Of a stretch of 64,000 nt of DNA, positions 10,570 through 20,053 are shown piece after piece; positions within the stretch are counted from its first letter, which is position 1, and every line of letters starts with the position of its first letter. Below the pieces are notes generated by a model. That model searched no databases and was not told where the DNA came from. It worked only from the letters and a program-made list of their open reading frames with translations. Where the stretch lies: assembly GCF_014472415.1 (NCBI RefSeq), contig NZ_JACSZV010000006.1, positions 62,001-126,000 of the forward strand, written 5' to 3'. The DNA is from Pseudomonas sp. N40(2020) (lineage in GTDB: Bacteria > Pseudomonadota > Gammaproteobacteria > Pseudomonadales > Pseudomonadaceae). Made by a program: the position numbers and the translations under genes.

Positions 10570-11674
10570 GAGCCAGAACCTTACGCAGTGCGTCGAGGAA
10601 GCGGCTGTTTTCCGCCGGCAGACCGATCGTCACCCGCAGGTGGTTCGGCATGCCGTAATTGGCCACGGGACGCACGATCACGCCTTCGCGCAGCAAGCCC
10701 TGGAAAACCGGAGCCGCCACCTGACCGAGATCGACGCAAATGAAGTTGCCCTTGGACTCGATCCAGCCCAAATCCAGCTCCCGGAAACCGGCTTGCAGTT
10801 GCTGCATGCCTGACTCGTTGAGCTGACGGCTTTGCGCCAGATACTCTTCGTCTTTCAACGCCGCACACGCCGCGGCCAACGCCAGGCTGTTGACGTTGAA
10901 CGGCTGGCGAACACGGTTCAGCACATCCGCCACTACCGGAGTGGACAGGCCATAGCCAACACGCAACGCCGCCAGACCATAAGCTTTGGAGAAGGTGCGC
11001 GAGACCAGCAGGTTCGGATACGCCGCAAGGAAATCCAGACCATCCGGCAAGTCGCTGCCTTCGGCATACTCGATGTACGCCTCGTCCAGCACTACCAGTA
11101 CATGCTCCGGAACATCCTGCAGGAACTCGTCCAGCGCTTCGGCGCCGAACCAGGTACCGGTCGGGTTGTTCGGGTTGGCGATGAACACCACGCGGGTGTT
11201 GGCGTCGATAGCGGCGAGCATGGCAGGCAGGTCGTGCCCCCAATCCTTTGCCGGAACCACTTTGGCCTGCGCGCCGACTGCCTGGGTGGCGATCGGATAC
11301 ACCGCGAACGCGTGCTCACTGAACACGGCATTCAGGCCCGGCGCCAGATAGGCGCGCGCGACCAGTTCGAGAATGTCGTTGGAGCCGTTGCCAAGGGTGA
11401 CTTGATTCAGCTCAACGCGGCACTGTTCAGCCAACAGGGACTTCAGCGCGAAGCCGTTGCCATCCGGATAACGGGTCAGCTCGGCCAGCTCTTCGCGGAT
11501 CGCCGCCAAGGCTTTCGGACTGGCGCCCAGCGGGTTTTCGTTGCTGGCCAGTTTGACGATTTTCGCCGGATCCAGATCCAGCTCGCGCGCCAGTTCGTCC
11601 ACAGGCTTGCCCGGAACGTAAGGCGAAAGTTGTTGCACGCCCGGCTGTGCCAGAGCGAGGAAATTGCCACTCAT
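10562..11674 (-). CDS. hisC: Histidinol-phosphate aminotransferase
   Basis: This 370-residue PLP aminotransferase has SNENPLGASPKA near the N-terminus, FIANPNNPTGTWF, VVLDEAYIEYA, and the PLP-lysine motif SRTFSKAYGLAALRVGY. The family interconverts imidazole-acetol phosphate and histidinol phosphate. Its location between pheA and tyrA-aroA, not in a his operon, suggests it may serve mainly as an aromatic aminotransferase, as proposed for the equivalent HisC2-type genes. It overlaps the next gene and starts 14 bases after pheA. Confidence 0.94.
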   Translation of the reverse strand: MSGNFLALAQPGVQQLSPYVPGKPVDELARELDLDPAKIVKLASNENPLGASPKALAAIREELAELTRYPDGNGFALKSLLAEQCRVELNQVTLGNGSNDILELVARAYLAPGLNAVFSEHAFAVYPIATQAVGAQAKVVPAKDWGHDLPAMLAAIDANTRVVFIANPNNPTGTWFGAEALDEFLQDVPEHVLVVLDEAYIEYAEGSDLPDGLDFLAAYPNLLVSRTFSKAYGLAALRVGYGLSTPVVADVLNRVRQPFNVNSLALAAACAALKDEEYLAQSRQLNESGMQQLQAGFRELDLGWIESKGNFICVDLGQVAAPVFQGLLREGVIVRPVANYGMPNHLRVTIGLPAENSRFLDALRKVLARG

Positions 11675-11687
11675 TTACTACCGCCCC

Positions 11688-12782
11688 TTACAGAACTGCT
11701 TTCGGGTAGGAACCCAGCACTTTGAGTGCTACTGCTTCCTGACTGATCTTTTCCAACACACCTTTGATCAATGGATCGCGGTGGTGGCCGACGAAGTCGA
11801 TGAAGAACACGTAGGTCCACTTGCCGCTGCGCGACGGACGGGTTTCGATGCGGGTCAGGTCGATACCGTTGTCATGGAACGGCACCAACAGCTCATGAAG
11901 CGCGCCGGGCTTGTTGCTCATGGAAACGATGATCGATGTCTTGTCGTCGCCGGTCGGCGGCACTTCCTGGTTGCCGATCATCAGGAAGCGCGTGGAGTTG
12001 TCCGGGCGATCTTCGATCTTCTCGGCCAGACGGGTCAGGCCATAGAGGCCAGCCGCCATGTCACCGGCAATCGCCGCCGAGTTCCACTCACCTTTAACCC
12101 GCTTGGCCGCTTCGGCGTTGCTCGACACCGCTACGCGCTCAACATTCGGGTAATGCGCGTCCAGCCACTTGCGGCACTGCGCCAGCGACTGAGCGTGGGA
12201 ATAGATGCGGCTGATGCTGTCGGTCTTGGTGTTTTCACCGACCAACAGGTGATGGTGGATGCGCAGCTCGACTTCGCCACAGATCACCATGTCGTGTTCG
12301 AGGAAGCTGTCCAGCGTGTGGTTGACCGCGCCTTCGGTGGAGTTCTCCACTGGCACCACGCCAAAGTTCACTGCACCGGCGGCCACTTCACGGAACACTT
12401 CGTCGATCGCCGCCATCGGCTTGCTGATCACTGCGTGACCGAAGTGTTTCATGGCGGCCGCTTGGGTAAAGGTGCCTTCAGGGCCGAGGTAAGCCACTTT
12501 CAGCGGCTGCTCCAGCGCCAGGCACGAAGACATGATTTCGCGGAACAACCGCGCCATCTCTTCGTTGCCCAGCGGCCCCTGGTTACGCTCCATCACCCGC
12601 TTGAGCACCTGAGCTTCGCGCTCGGGACGATAGAACACCGGCACTTCGCCTTCGGCCAGCGAGGCCATCTTTACTCGCGCGACTTCCTGGGCGCAACGCG
12701 CACGCTCACTGATCAGCTCCATGACCTTGGTGTCCAGAGCGTCAATGCGAACGCGCAGTGCCTTGAGTTCTTGCTCGGACAT
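11688..12782 (-). CDS. pheA: Chorismate mutase / prephenate dehydratase (P-protein)
   Basis: The 364-residue P-protein makes phenylpyruvate from chorismate. The N-terminal chorismate mutase helix bundle spans about 1-90 (LRVRIDALDTKVMELISERA). The dehydratase domain begins at YLGPEGTFTQAAA and contains VPVENSTEG. The C-terminal ACT domain contains NKPGALHELL and the ESRP-like variant TRIETRPS, the phenylalanine-sensing region. Its start shares one base with the serC stop (TGATG). Confidence 0.96.
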   Translation of the reverse strand: MSEQELKALRVRIDALDTKVMELISERARCAQEVARVKMASLAEGEVPVFYRPEREAQVLKRVMERNQGPLGNEEMARLFREIMSSCLALEQPLKVAYLGPEGTFTQAAAMKHFGHAVISKPMAAIDEVFREVAAGAVNFGVVPVENSTEGAVNHTLDSFLEHDMVICGEVELRIHHHLLVGENTKTDSISRIYSHAQSLAQCRKWLDAHYPNVERVAVSSNAEAAKRVKGEWNSAAIAGDMAAGLYGLTRLAEKIEDRPDNSTRFLMIGNQEVPPTGDDKTSIIVSMSNKPGALHELLVPFHDNGIDLTRIETRPSRSGKWTYVFFIDFVGHHRDPLIKGVLEKISQEAVALKVLGSYPKAVL

Positions 12783-13867
12783 CAGCCGTGTTCCTTCTCG
12801 AATTCAGCCATGTACGCCACCAGCGCATTGACGGCGGTGATGTCGACGGCGTTGTAGATGGAGGCGCGCATGCCGCCCACGGAGCGGTGGCCCTTGAGGT
12901 TGAGCAGACCGCGCTCTTCGGCACCGACCAGGAACGGCTTGTCCAGACGATCATCAGCGAGGCGGAACGGCACGTTCATCCACGAGCGATCCGACTTGTT
13001 GATCGGATTGCTGTAGAGGCCGCTGGCATCGATGAAGTCATACAGCGTGCGCTGCTTGACGTCGTTCAGCTTGGCAATCGCTTCGACGCCGCCCTGCTCT
13101 TTCAGCCACTGGAACACCAGACCGGACAGGTACCAGGCCAGGGTCGGCGGAGTGTTGTACATCGAGCCGTTATCGGCCGCGACTTTGTAGTTGAGCATGG
13201 TCGGGCACAGCGAACGCGCCTTGCCCAACAGGTCTTCGCGGATAATGTTGACCACGATGCCGCTCGGGCCGATGTTCTTCTGCGCGCCGGCGTAGATCAT
13301 GCCGAAACGCGAAATGTCGACTGGACGCGAGAGGATGTCCGAAGACATGTCAGCAACCAATGGCACGTCGCCGGTTTCCGGGATCCACTGGAATTCCAGA
13401 CCGCCGATGGTTTCGTTCGGTGCGTAGTGAACGTAAGCGGCATCCTTGGACAGGTTCCACTCGTTCTGACCCGGGATGGCGAAATAGTCATAAGGCTTGG
13501 CGGTAGCGGCAACGTTGACGTGACCGTAACGCGAAGCTTCTTCGATGGCTTTCTGCGACCAGATACCGGTGTCGATATAGTCAGCCGAGCCGCCTTCAGG
13601 CAACAGATTCAGCGGGATCTGCGCAAACTGCTGGCTGGCGCCACCCTGCAGAAACAGCACTTTATAGTTCGAAGGGATATTCAGCAGGTCACGCAGATCC
13701 TGCTCGGCCTGATTGGCAATGGACACGAACTCATCGCTGCGATGGCTCATTTCCATAACCGACAGACCCTTGCCGTGCCAGTCAAGGAGTTCACCTTGGG
13801 CGCGTTGCAGGACAGCTTCGGGAAGCGCCGCAGGGCCGGCGCAGAAGTTATAGGCTCGCTTGCTCAC
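12782..13867 (-). CDS. serC: Phosphoserine aminotransferase
   Basis: SerC makes phosphoserine for serine synthesis and acts in PLP (pyridoxal phosphate) synthesis. From the GTG at 13867 (MSKRAYNFCAGPAALP) it is 361 residues, matching the family. GGASQQFAQ binds the cofactor phosphate, and GAQKNIGPSG carries the PLP lysine. Ten extra upstream residues in the open frame precede the conserved start and are not included. It is the first gene of the serC-pheA-hisC-tyrA/aroA-cmk-rpsA run and lies 126 bases downstream of gyrA. Confidence 0.96.
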   Translation of the reverse strand: MSKRAYNFCAGPAALPEAVLQRAQGELLDWHGKGLSVMEMSHRSDEFVSIANQAEQDLRDLLNIPSNYKVLFLQGGASQQFAQIPLNLLPEGGSADYIDTGIWSQKAIEEASRYGHVNVAATAKPYDYFAIPGQNEWNLSKDAAYVHYAPNETIGGLEFQWIPETGDVPLVADMSSDILSRPVDISRFGMIYAGAQKNIGPSGIVVNIIREDLLGKARSLCPTMLNYKVAADNGSMYNTPPTLAWYLSGLVFQWLKEQGGVEAIAKLNDVKQRTLYDFIDASGLYSNPINKSDRSWMNVPFRLADDRLDKPFLVGAEERGLLNLKGHRSVGGMRASIYNAVDITAVNALVAYMAEFEKEHG

Positions 13868-13957
13868 ATCCAATCTCGCTCTGACTTGGTGATACACAAT
13901 AAATCTGTAATTCGGTAACTCTGCACTTCAGAAACTTTCATACCGGACAAATAACAA

Positions 13958-13981
13958 GGGGGCGAATTCTCATCCGCCCCC
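13958..13981 (-). terminator. Probable terminator after gyrA
   Basis: GGGGGCG at 13958-13964 pairs with CGCCCCC at 13975-13981 around a 10-base loop, 13 bases after the gyrA stop. On the minus strand it is followed by TTGTTATTTG, a moderate U-rich tail. It would separate gyrA from serC. Confidence 0.6.
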
Positions 13982-13993
13982 TCGCTTGTCCGC

Positions 13994-16783
13994 TTATTCC
14001 TGCGGTTCTTCGTCAGTTGCGGCGTCGAGTTGCTGGTCTTCGGCAACGTCGTCAATCACGACCTCCGCGCCAGACACCAACCCTTCTTCACCTTCGAGCT
14101 CTTCGCCCTCGACTTCCGACGGCTCCTGAACCCGCTCCAGACCGACCAGCGTTTCATCAGTGGCCAGTTTGATCAGGGTCACACCCTGGGTGTTGCGACC
14201 CAGGCTGGACACTTCATCAACACGAGTCCGCACCAGTGTGCCCTGGTCGGAAATCAGCATGATTTCCTCGCCTTCCTGCACCTGGATCGCACCGACAAGC
14301 TTGCCGTTGCGCTCTTTGGTGACCATGGCAATCACACCCTGACCACCGCGACCGCGGCGAGGGAATTTGCTCAGGGCGGTGCGCTTGCCGAAACCACGCT
14401 CGGAAGCGGTCAGAATCTGCGCGCCCGACTCAGGAATCAGCATGGAGATCAGTTTCTGATCCTTGAGGATCCGCATGCCGCGAATACCGCGCGCACCACG
14501 ACCCATTTCACGCACTGCGGCTTCAGCGAAACGGATCACCTTGCCAGCGTCGGAGAACAGCATGATTTCTTTCGCGCCATCAGTGATGGCAGCTGCAATC
14601 AGCGTATCGCCTTCCTTGAGCTTCAAGGCGATCAAGCCATTGGAGCGCGGACGGGCGAAGCGTGCCAGCGGGGTCTTCTTGACGGTACCGGAAGCCGTGG
14701 CCATGAAGATGAATTCGCCGGTCGGCTCAGCCACCAGCTCGGCTGTTTCGCCGTCGATCTCTTCCAGCTCGGCAGCTTCTTCAGCTTCGACTACTTCGCC
14801 TTCGATGATCGCATCGTCAGCATCATCCTCATCGTCAGCACCGGCACGTTTTTGCAGGGCCTCGAGATCGATCTGCAGCATGGTGGTGATGGTTTCATCG
14901 GCTTCCAGCGGCAGCAGATTGACCAGCGGACGACCACGTGCAGCACGCGATGCTTCAGGGATTTCGTAAGTCTTCAGCCAGTACACCTTGCCTTTGCTGG
15001 AGAACAGCAACAGCGTGGAGTGACTGTTGGCAACCAGCAGGTGAGCAATGTAGTCCTCATCCTTGACGCCGGTCGCCGACTTGCCTTTACCGCCACGACG
15101 CTGAGCCTGGTACGCAGCCAGCGGCTGAGTCTTGGCGTAGCCACCGTGGGAGATGGTCACGACGCGCTCTTCTTCCGGGATCATGTCGCCCAGAGTCAGG
15201 TCGAGGCGTGCATCGAGAATCTCGGTGCGACGCTGATCGCCATATTCGGCGCGGATCACTTCCAGCTCTTCGCGGATCACTTCCATCAGGCGCACGGCAC
15301 TGTTGAGGATGCGGATCAGCTCGCCGATCTGGTTGAGGATCTCTTGATACTCGGCCAGCAGCTTCTCGTGCTCCAGACCGGTCAGACGGTGCAGACGCAG
15401 TTCCAGAATGGCTTGCGCCTGCTCTGGCGACAGGAAGTACTTGCCTTCGCGCAGACCGTATTGCGTATCGAGGTTTTCCGGGCGGCACGAATCGGCACCG
15501 GCACGTTCAACCATCGCCACTACCGCCGAGGACTCCCAAGGCGTGCTGATCAGCGCTTCCTTGGCTTCCGATGGGGTTGGCGAAGCTTTGATCAGGGCGA
15601 TCACCGGGTCGATGTTCGACAGGGCAACGGCCTGGCCTTCAAGGATGTGACCACGCTCGCGCGCCTTGCGCAGTTCGAACACGGTACGGCGGGTAACGAC
15701 TTCGCGACGGTGACGAACGAAGGCTTCCAGCAGATCCTTGAGATTCAGAATCCGCGGACGGCCATCAATCAGAGCGACGATGTTGATGCCGAACACGCTT
15801 TGCAGCTGGGTCTGAGCGTAGAGGTTGTTGAGGATCACCTCAGGCACTTCGCCGCGACGCAGTTCGATCACGACGCGCATACCGTCCTTGTCGGACTCGT
15901 CGCGCAGTTCAGTGATGCCTTCAAGCTTCTTCTCTTTTACCAGCTCGGCGATCTTCTCGATCAGACGCGCCTTGTTCAACTGGTAAGGAAGTTCGGTGAT
16001 AACGATCTGCTGACGACCACCGACCTTGTCGATGTCTTCAACGATCGAACGCGCACGCATGTAAATGCGCCCACGACCGGTGCGGTAGGCCTCGATGATA
16101 CCTGCGCGACCGTTGATGATCGCGGCAGTCGGGAAGTCCGGACCGGGGATGTATTGCATCAGCTCGTCGACAGTCAGCTCGGGATTGTCGATGAGCGCCA
16201 GGCAACCGTCGATGACTTCACCGAGGTTGTGTGGCGGGATGTTGGTTGCCATGCCCACAGCGATACCACTGGAACCGTTGACCAGCAGGTTGGGAATACG
16301 GGTCGGCATGACCGCCGGGATCATTTCCGTGCCGTCGTAGTTCGGCACCCAATCCACGGTTTCCTTGTGCAAGTCAGCCAGCAGCTCGTGCGCCAGCTTG
16401 GTCATGCGCACTTCGGTGTATCGCATGGCGGCAGCGTTGTCGCCGTCCACCGAACCGAAGTTGCCCTGACCGTCGACCAACAGGTAGCGCAGGGAGAAAG
16501 GCTGAGCCATACGTACGATGGTGTCGTAGACGGCAGTGTCACCGTGCGGGTGATATTTACCGATCACGTCACCGACAACACGGGCAGATTTCTTGTACGG
16601 CTTGTTGAAGTCGTTGCCCAGCTCGCTCATCGCGAACAGCACGCGGCGGTGCACGGGCTTCAAGCCATCGCGCGCATCCGGCAGTGCACGGCCGACGATC
16701 ACGCTCATCGCGTAATCGAGGTAGGACTGTTTCAGCTCGTCTTCGATATTGACCGGGAGGATTTCTTTGGCCAGTTCGCCCAT
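13994..16783 (-). CDS. gyrA: DNA gyrase subunit A
   Basis: GyrA is the DNA-cleaving subunit of gyrase. The 929-residue protein has the active tyrosine at position 122 (AMRYTEVRM), the GyrA box QRRGGKG, and a beta-pinwheel C-terminal domain. The quinolone-determining region reads [10 protein letters not shown] with T83 and D87, both wild type. The C-terminal domain contains a very acidic insertion (about residues 645-690), and the extreme C-terminus is also acidic. The gene is monocistronic by position, with a hairpin downstream. Confidence 0.98.
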   Translation of the reverse strand: MGELAKEILPVNIEDELKQSYLDYAMSVIVGRALPDARDGLKPVHRRVLFAMSELGNDFNKPYKKSARVVGDVIGKYHPHGDTAVYDTIVRMAQPFSLRYLLVDGQGNFGSVDGDNAAAMRYTEVRMTKLAHELLADLHKETVDWVPNYDGTEMIPAVMPTRIPNLLVNGSSGIAVGMATNIPPHNLGEVIDGCLALIDNPELTVDELMQYIPGPDFPTAAIINGRAGIIEAYRTGRGRIYMRARSIVEDIDKVGGRQQIVITELPYQLNKARLIEKIAELVKEKKLEGITELRDESDKDGMRVVIELRRGEVPEVILNNLYAQTQLQSVFGINIVALIDGRPRILNLKDLLEAFVRHRREVVTRRTVFELRKARERGHILEGQAVALSNIDPVIALIKASPTPSEAKEALISTPWESSAVVAMVERAGADSCRPENLDTQYGLREGKYFLSPEQAQAILELRLHRLTGLEHEKLLAEYQEILNQIGELIRILNSAVRLMEVIREELEVIRAEYGDQRRTEILDARLDLTLGDMIPEEERVVTISHGGYAKTQPLAAYQAQRRGGKGKSATGVKDEDYIAHLLVANSHSTLLLFSSKGKVYWLKTYEIPEASRAARGRPLVNLLPLEADETITTMLQIDLEALQKRAGADDEDDADDAIIEGEVVEAEEAAELEEIDGETAELVAEPTGEFIFMATASGTVKKTPLARFARPRSNGLIALKLKEGDTLIAAAITDGAKEIMLFSDAGKVIRFAEAAVREMGRGARGIRGMRILKDQKLISMLIPESGAQILTASERGFGKRTALSKFPRRGRGGQGVIAMVTKERNGKLVGAIQVQEGEEIMLISDQGTLVRTRVDEVSSLGRNTQGVTLIKLATDETLVGLERVQEPSEVEGEELEGEEGLVSGAEVVIDDVAEDQQLDAATDEEPQE

Positions 16784-17315
16784 GAGAAGCCTGATTCCTT
16801 TTTCTGGTGAAACCTCGTCATATCCATAGGGATCACGAAGCTCGTCGATGCAGACTGAGTGCCATGCGCCGACTTACGACAAATCAACAAGTTGAACCCT
16901 GGATTTGCGCAGTGAAGACAACCCTGTGGGACTGCCTCGGAAAACGCCGGATGCTACCACAATCGCCGCCACGCACCTATCCCTCCATAGCCTGCCAACA
17001 CCATTAATCTGACACAAAACCGCCTCAGAACGCCTTCAGCGCCGCCTTCCATGATCCAGAGGCAATTTTTACCTATCGAAATGCACCCGTCCGCTCCGTC
17101 TTCAGCGCCGAGAAGACTCCAGATCAGCAAAAAATAATTTGAGTGGTTCCTGTAGCGTCATAAAAAGTGTGACGGTGAAGTCTTTTTTTGCTCAAATGCG
17201 CAGCTCGATTATACGCATCGCAATAAATGTCTGACTGAAATGCTCTAGCGAGCACAATCAGCCGGCTCGCCATATGGCAAAGAAGCGTAGTTTTATTTCT
17301 TAGGGATAAGCTTTC
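16784..17315. other. Intergenic region between gyrA and the glycosylation cassette
   Basis: These 532 bases separate the divergent gyrA and cassette genes. The half next to gyrA resembles the host chromosome in composition, while the segment from about 17130 to 17315 is AT-richer. It must hold the gyrA promoter and the cassette promoter. No gene with a conserved product and no direct-repeat attachment site was recognised; the few short open frames here look random. Confidence 0.6.
17188..17215 (+). promoter_or_regulatory. Candidate sigma-70-like promoter of the cassette
   Basis: TTGCTC at 17188-17193 and TATACG at 17210-17215 are separated by 16 bases, about 100 bases upstream of the first cassette gene and in the AT-rich part of the gap. 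The match to consensus is only moderate. Confidence 0.25.
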
Positions 17316-18746
17316 GTGACATCCAATGCTCCCCCGCTCGTCGTAGACCTAGACGGCACCCTCCTTCGTTCGGACCTCTTGCTTGAGACAGGCATTGCTT
17401 TTCTAAGAAGCAACCCCCTTCAACTGTTGAAACCATTCATCTGGTTACTAAAAGGCAAAGCCTCGCTCAAGGAAGGCCTTGCCAAGGACAGTCACGTTGA
17501 CGTTACGGTATTACCGTATGACCCTGCCGTCATAACGCTGATCGAACAGGCGCGCGCGAGTGGTCGCAGCATCGTTTTGGCGACTGCAAGTCATATTAGC
17601 CTGGCGAACAGAGTCGCCGACCACTTGCAACTTTTCGACAAGGTAGTGGCGACTAATGGCAGCCTTAATCTCTCGTCACACCGCAAACGTGACCTGCTGG
17701 TTGAGCAGTATGGAAACGAAGGGTTCGATTACATCGGCAACTCCCTGGATGACATCGCCGTATGGGCCAGCGCGCGTAAAGCTTATATAGTCAATCCGGA
17801 GCGCGGCGTCGAACAGCGCGCAGCGGCTCAGGGTAATGTTGAGGAAGTCATTCACTCCAACACCACCAGACCCAGAGACTGGATAAAAGCCCTGCGCCTT
17901 CACCAGTGGATGAAGAACATACTCATCTTCGTGCCTCTGCTGACTGCGCATCAGCTGACTAACATTCCGTTCGTCTTGCAAGGTCTGCTGGCCTTCCTGT
18001 TCTTTGGCCTTTGCGCATCCAGTGTATATCTGCTGAACGACCTGCTCGATCTCAATGATGACCGCCATCATAAATCCAAACGTAACCGACCCTTTGCATC
18101 CGGAAAACTGAGCATACTTGCAGGACTGCTGGCCTTTCCGTCTTTATTGGGTATCGCCTTCATAGGCTCTGCGGTCCTTTTGCCCTGGGAGTTCACCGCA
18201 ACTCTGATTGGATACTACATATTGACGCTGGCCTACTCGCTTTCTATGAAGCGCAAAATGGTCGTTGATGTCATTTCGCTCGCATCGCTTTACACCATTC
18301 GCATCATTGCGGGTGCCTGCGCGCTGAACCTGGAGCTCACATTCTGGATTCTCGCTTTCTCGATGTTCATGTTCCTGAGCCTGGCGCTGGTCAAACGCTA
18401 TGCCGAACTGCGTGAAGCCAAGCACAGTGGCCGCACGGAAAAAACCCGAGGCCGAGGGTATTATCCTGACGACCTCGAAATGATTTCCTCTCTGGGAGCC
18501 GCTTCGGGCTATCTGGCTGTCATGGTATTGGCAATGTACATCCACGACCCCGCCACCACTCGCCTGTATTCACACCCGCAGATCATCTGGCTTGCCTGCC
18601 CGATTCTATTGTTCTGGATTTCCCGGATATGGATGCTGACGCATCGTGGAAAAATGCATGATGACCCCGTCATGTTCGCCGTCTCCGACCGCACCAGCAT
18701 CGTTGCGGGCCTCTTGATGGGCCTGGTTTTCTGGGTAGCAGCGTGA
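17316..18746 (+). CDS. HAD phosphatase-UbiA prenyltransferase fusion, DPPR-synthase-like
   Basis: The 476-residue protein joins a HAD-type phosphatase (about 1-180) to a UbiA-family membrane prenyltransferase (about 185-476). The HAD part has D11 and D13 in VVDLDGT, the LATAS motif near residue 90, and D145/D146 in GNSLDD. The UbiA part has the Asp-rich motif NDLLDLNDD (241-249) followed by KRNRPFASG, and a second motif YSLSMKRKMVVD. These resemble mycobacterial Rv3806c, which transfers 5-phosphoribose from PRPP to polyprenyl phosphate. The fused HAD domain could remove the 5-phosphate. The start is GTG with AGGGA upstream. The two next genes overlap in line and supply the expected epimerase pair. 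Activity is inferred. Confidence 0.85.
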   Translation: MTSNAPPLVVDLDGTLLRSDLLLETGIAFLRSNPLQLLKPFIWLLKGKASLKEGLAKDSHVDVTVLPYDPAVITLIEQARASGRSIVLATASHISLANRVADHLQLFDKVVATNGSLNLSSHRKRDLLVEQYGNEGFDYIGNSLDDIAVWASARKAYIVNPERGVEQRAAAQGNVEEVIHSNTTRPRDWIKALRLHQWMKNILIFVPLLTAHQLTNIPFVLQGLLAFLFFGLCASSVYLLNDLLDLNDDRHHKSKRNRPFASGKLSILAGLLAFPSLLGIAFIGSAVLLPWEFTATLIGYYILTLAYSLSMKRKMVVDVISLASLYTIRIIAGACALNLELTFWILAFSMFMFLSLALVKRYAELREAKHSGRTEKTRGRGYYPDDLEMISSLGAASGYLAVMVLAMYIHDPATTRLYSHPQIIWLACPILLFWISRIWMLTHRGKMHDDPVMFAVSDRTSIVAGLLMGLVFWVAA

Positions 18747-20053
18747 ATACCGATCTCTTATCCTGGGGGCGATACCCCCGTCTGCTCCAATCGGGACATA
18801 GCGCCAACTGGCGAATGGATCTGCCCGCACTGATAGAAACTGTCAGCCGCACCTATGGCAGCACACTCCCGTTCGGCAACGGACGCAGCTATGGAGACAG
18901 CTGCTTGGCCGCCAGTGACCACGTGCTGAATATGCGCGCACTTGATCGCTTCATTGAGGTCGACTGGCAAAACGGCAGAGTCACGGCTGAAGCAGGCGTA
19001 ACACTGGCGCAAATTCTGGAGATATCCATCCCTAACGGCTGGTTCCTCGCAGTGACGCCCGGCACACAATTCGTGACACTGGGAGGCGCGATAGCCAACG
19101 ACGTGCATGGCAAGAATCACCACGTACGCGGCACCTTTGGCAATCATGTCACGGAATTTGGCCTGCTGCATAAAAACGAAACGCTCATCTGCAGCCCGAC
19201 ACAAGACCAGGCGCTGTTTCGTGCCACGATTGGCGGCCTGGGCCTCACCGGGGTAGTGAGCTGGGCGCAGATACAACTGATTCCAATCCAGTCAAGTCAG
19301 ATCGAAAGCACCCTTGTACGCTTCAACAATCTTGGTGAGTTCTTCGAGCTTTCCAGTCAGTTGGACCACCAGCATGAGTACAGCGTTGCCTGGATCGACT
19401 GCCTCGCCAAGGGAGCGCAACTGGGACGAGGAGTTTTCATCGTCGGCGACCATGCTCCTTATGGCTCATTAACCCTGAACAAGCGGAACAAACTGACGGT
19501 CCCGCTGACGCCACCGGTTTCCCTTATCAATAATCTGTCTTTGCGCGGTTTCAACGAAGCTTATTGGCGCAAGAGCCCGGTCAAGCGAACCCGCATTCGT
19601 AGCGAGTATGAGCCCTTCTTCTATCCGCTCGACAGAGTGCTGCACTGGAATCGAATTTACGGCAACGCCGGCTTTCAGCAATTTCAATGCGTCATTCCCG
19701 ACGCCAACGCCCAAATCGCCATGACCCAGCTACTCAAGACCATTGCGGACTCCGGTAACGGTTCTTTTTTGGCTGTGCTCAAACGCTGCGGAGAATGCAA
19801 CTCACCCGGCCTACTCTCTTTTCCGTTACCTGGCGCCTCTCTTGCACTGGATTTCCCGCAATCAGCAAGCCTGAAAAAGCTCTTCGCGCGCCTGGACGTA
19901 ATTGTCAGAGAAGCCGGAGGCCGGATCTATCCAGCTAAGGATGCACATATGAGCGGTAGCGATTTCCGCACCGCTTACCCTGAGTGGGAGCAGGTTGAAG
20001 CCTTGCGTGACCCGTCTATGAATTCCCGCTTTTGGAAAAGGGTAACTGAATGA
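18743..20053 (+). CDS. DprE1-like FAD-dependent decaprenylphosphoryl-ribose 2'-oxidase
   Basis: The 436-residue flavoprotein resembles mycobacterial DprE1, which oxidises polyprenyl-phosphoryl-ribose at C2'. The FAD-binding part carries FGNGRSYGDS (45-53), PGTQFVTLGGAIANDVHGKNHH (106-127, with the HGK histidine at 122) and GGLGLTG. The substrate domain retains YPLDRVLHWNRIYG and the lysine K399 in YPAKD, equivalent to K418 of M. tuberculosis DprE1. Position A368, 31 residues before that lysine, takes the place of the M. tuberculosis cysteine 387 targeted by benzothiazinones. Start GTG overlaps the previous stop (GTGA); the stop overlaps the next start (ATGA). Confidence 0.88.
   Translation: MNTDLLSWGRYPRLLQSGHSANWRMDLPALIETVSRTYGSTLPFGNGRSYGDSCLAASDHVLNMRALDRFIEVDWQNGRVTAEAGVTLAQILEISIPNGWFLAVTPGTQFVTLGGAIANDVHGKNHHVRGTFGNHVTEFGLLHKNETLICSPTQDQALFRATIGGLGLTGVVSWAQIQLIPIQSSQIESTLVRFNNLGEFFELSSQLDHQHEYSVAWIDCLAKGAQLGRGVFIVGDHAPYGSLTLNKRNKLTVPLTPPVSLINNLSLRGFNEAYWRKSPVKRTRIRSEYEPFFYPLDRVLHWNRIYGNAGFQQFQCVIPDANAQIAMTQLLKTIADSGNGSFLAVLKRCGECNSPGLLSFPLPGASLALDFPQSASLKKLFARLDVIVREAGGRIYPAKDAHMSGSDFRTAYPEWEQVEALRDPSMNSRFWKRVTE

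Noticed and set aside
14030..16810. A 926-codon open frame on the strand opposite gyrA
   Set aside because: It is a mirror frame caused by high-GC codon bias. Its translation has no recognisable motif, whereas gyrA is certain.
16807..17007. A 66-codon frame in the gyrA-cassette gap
   Set aside because: No ribosome site or conserved sequence; probably chance.
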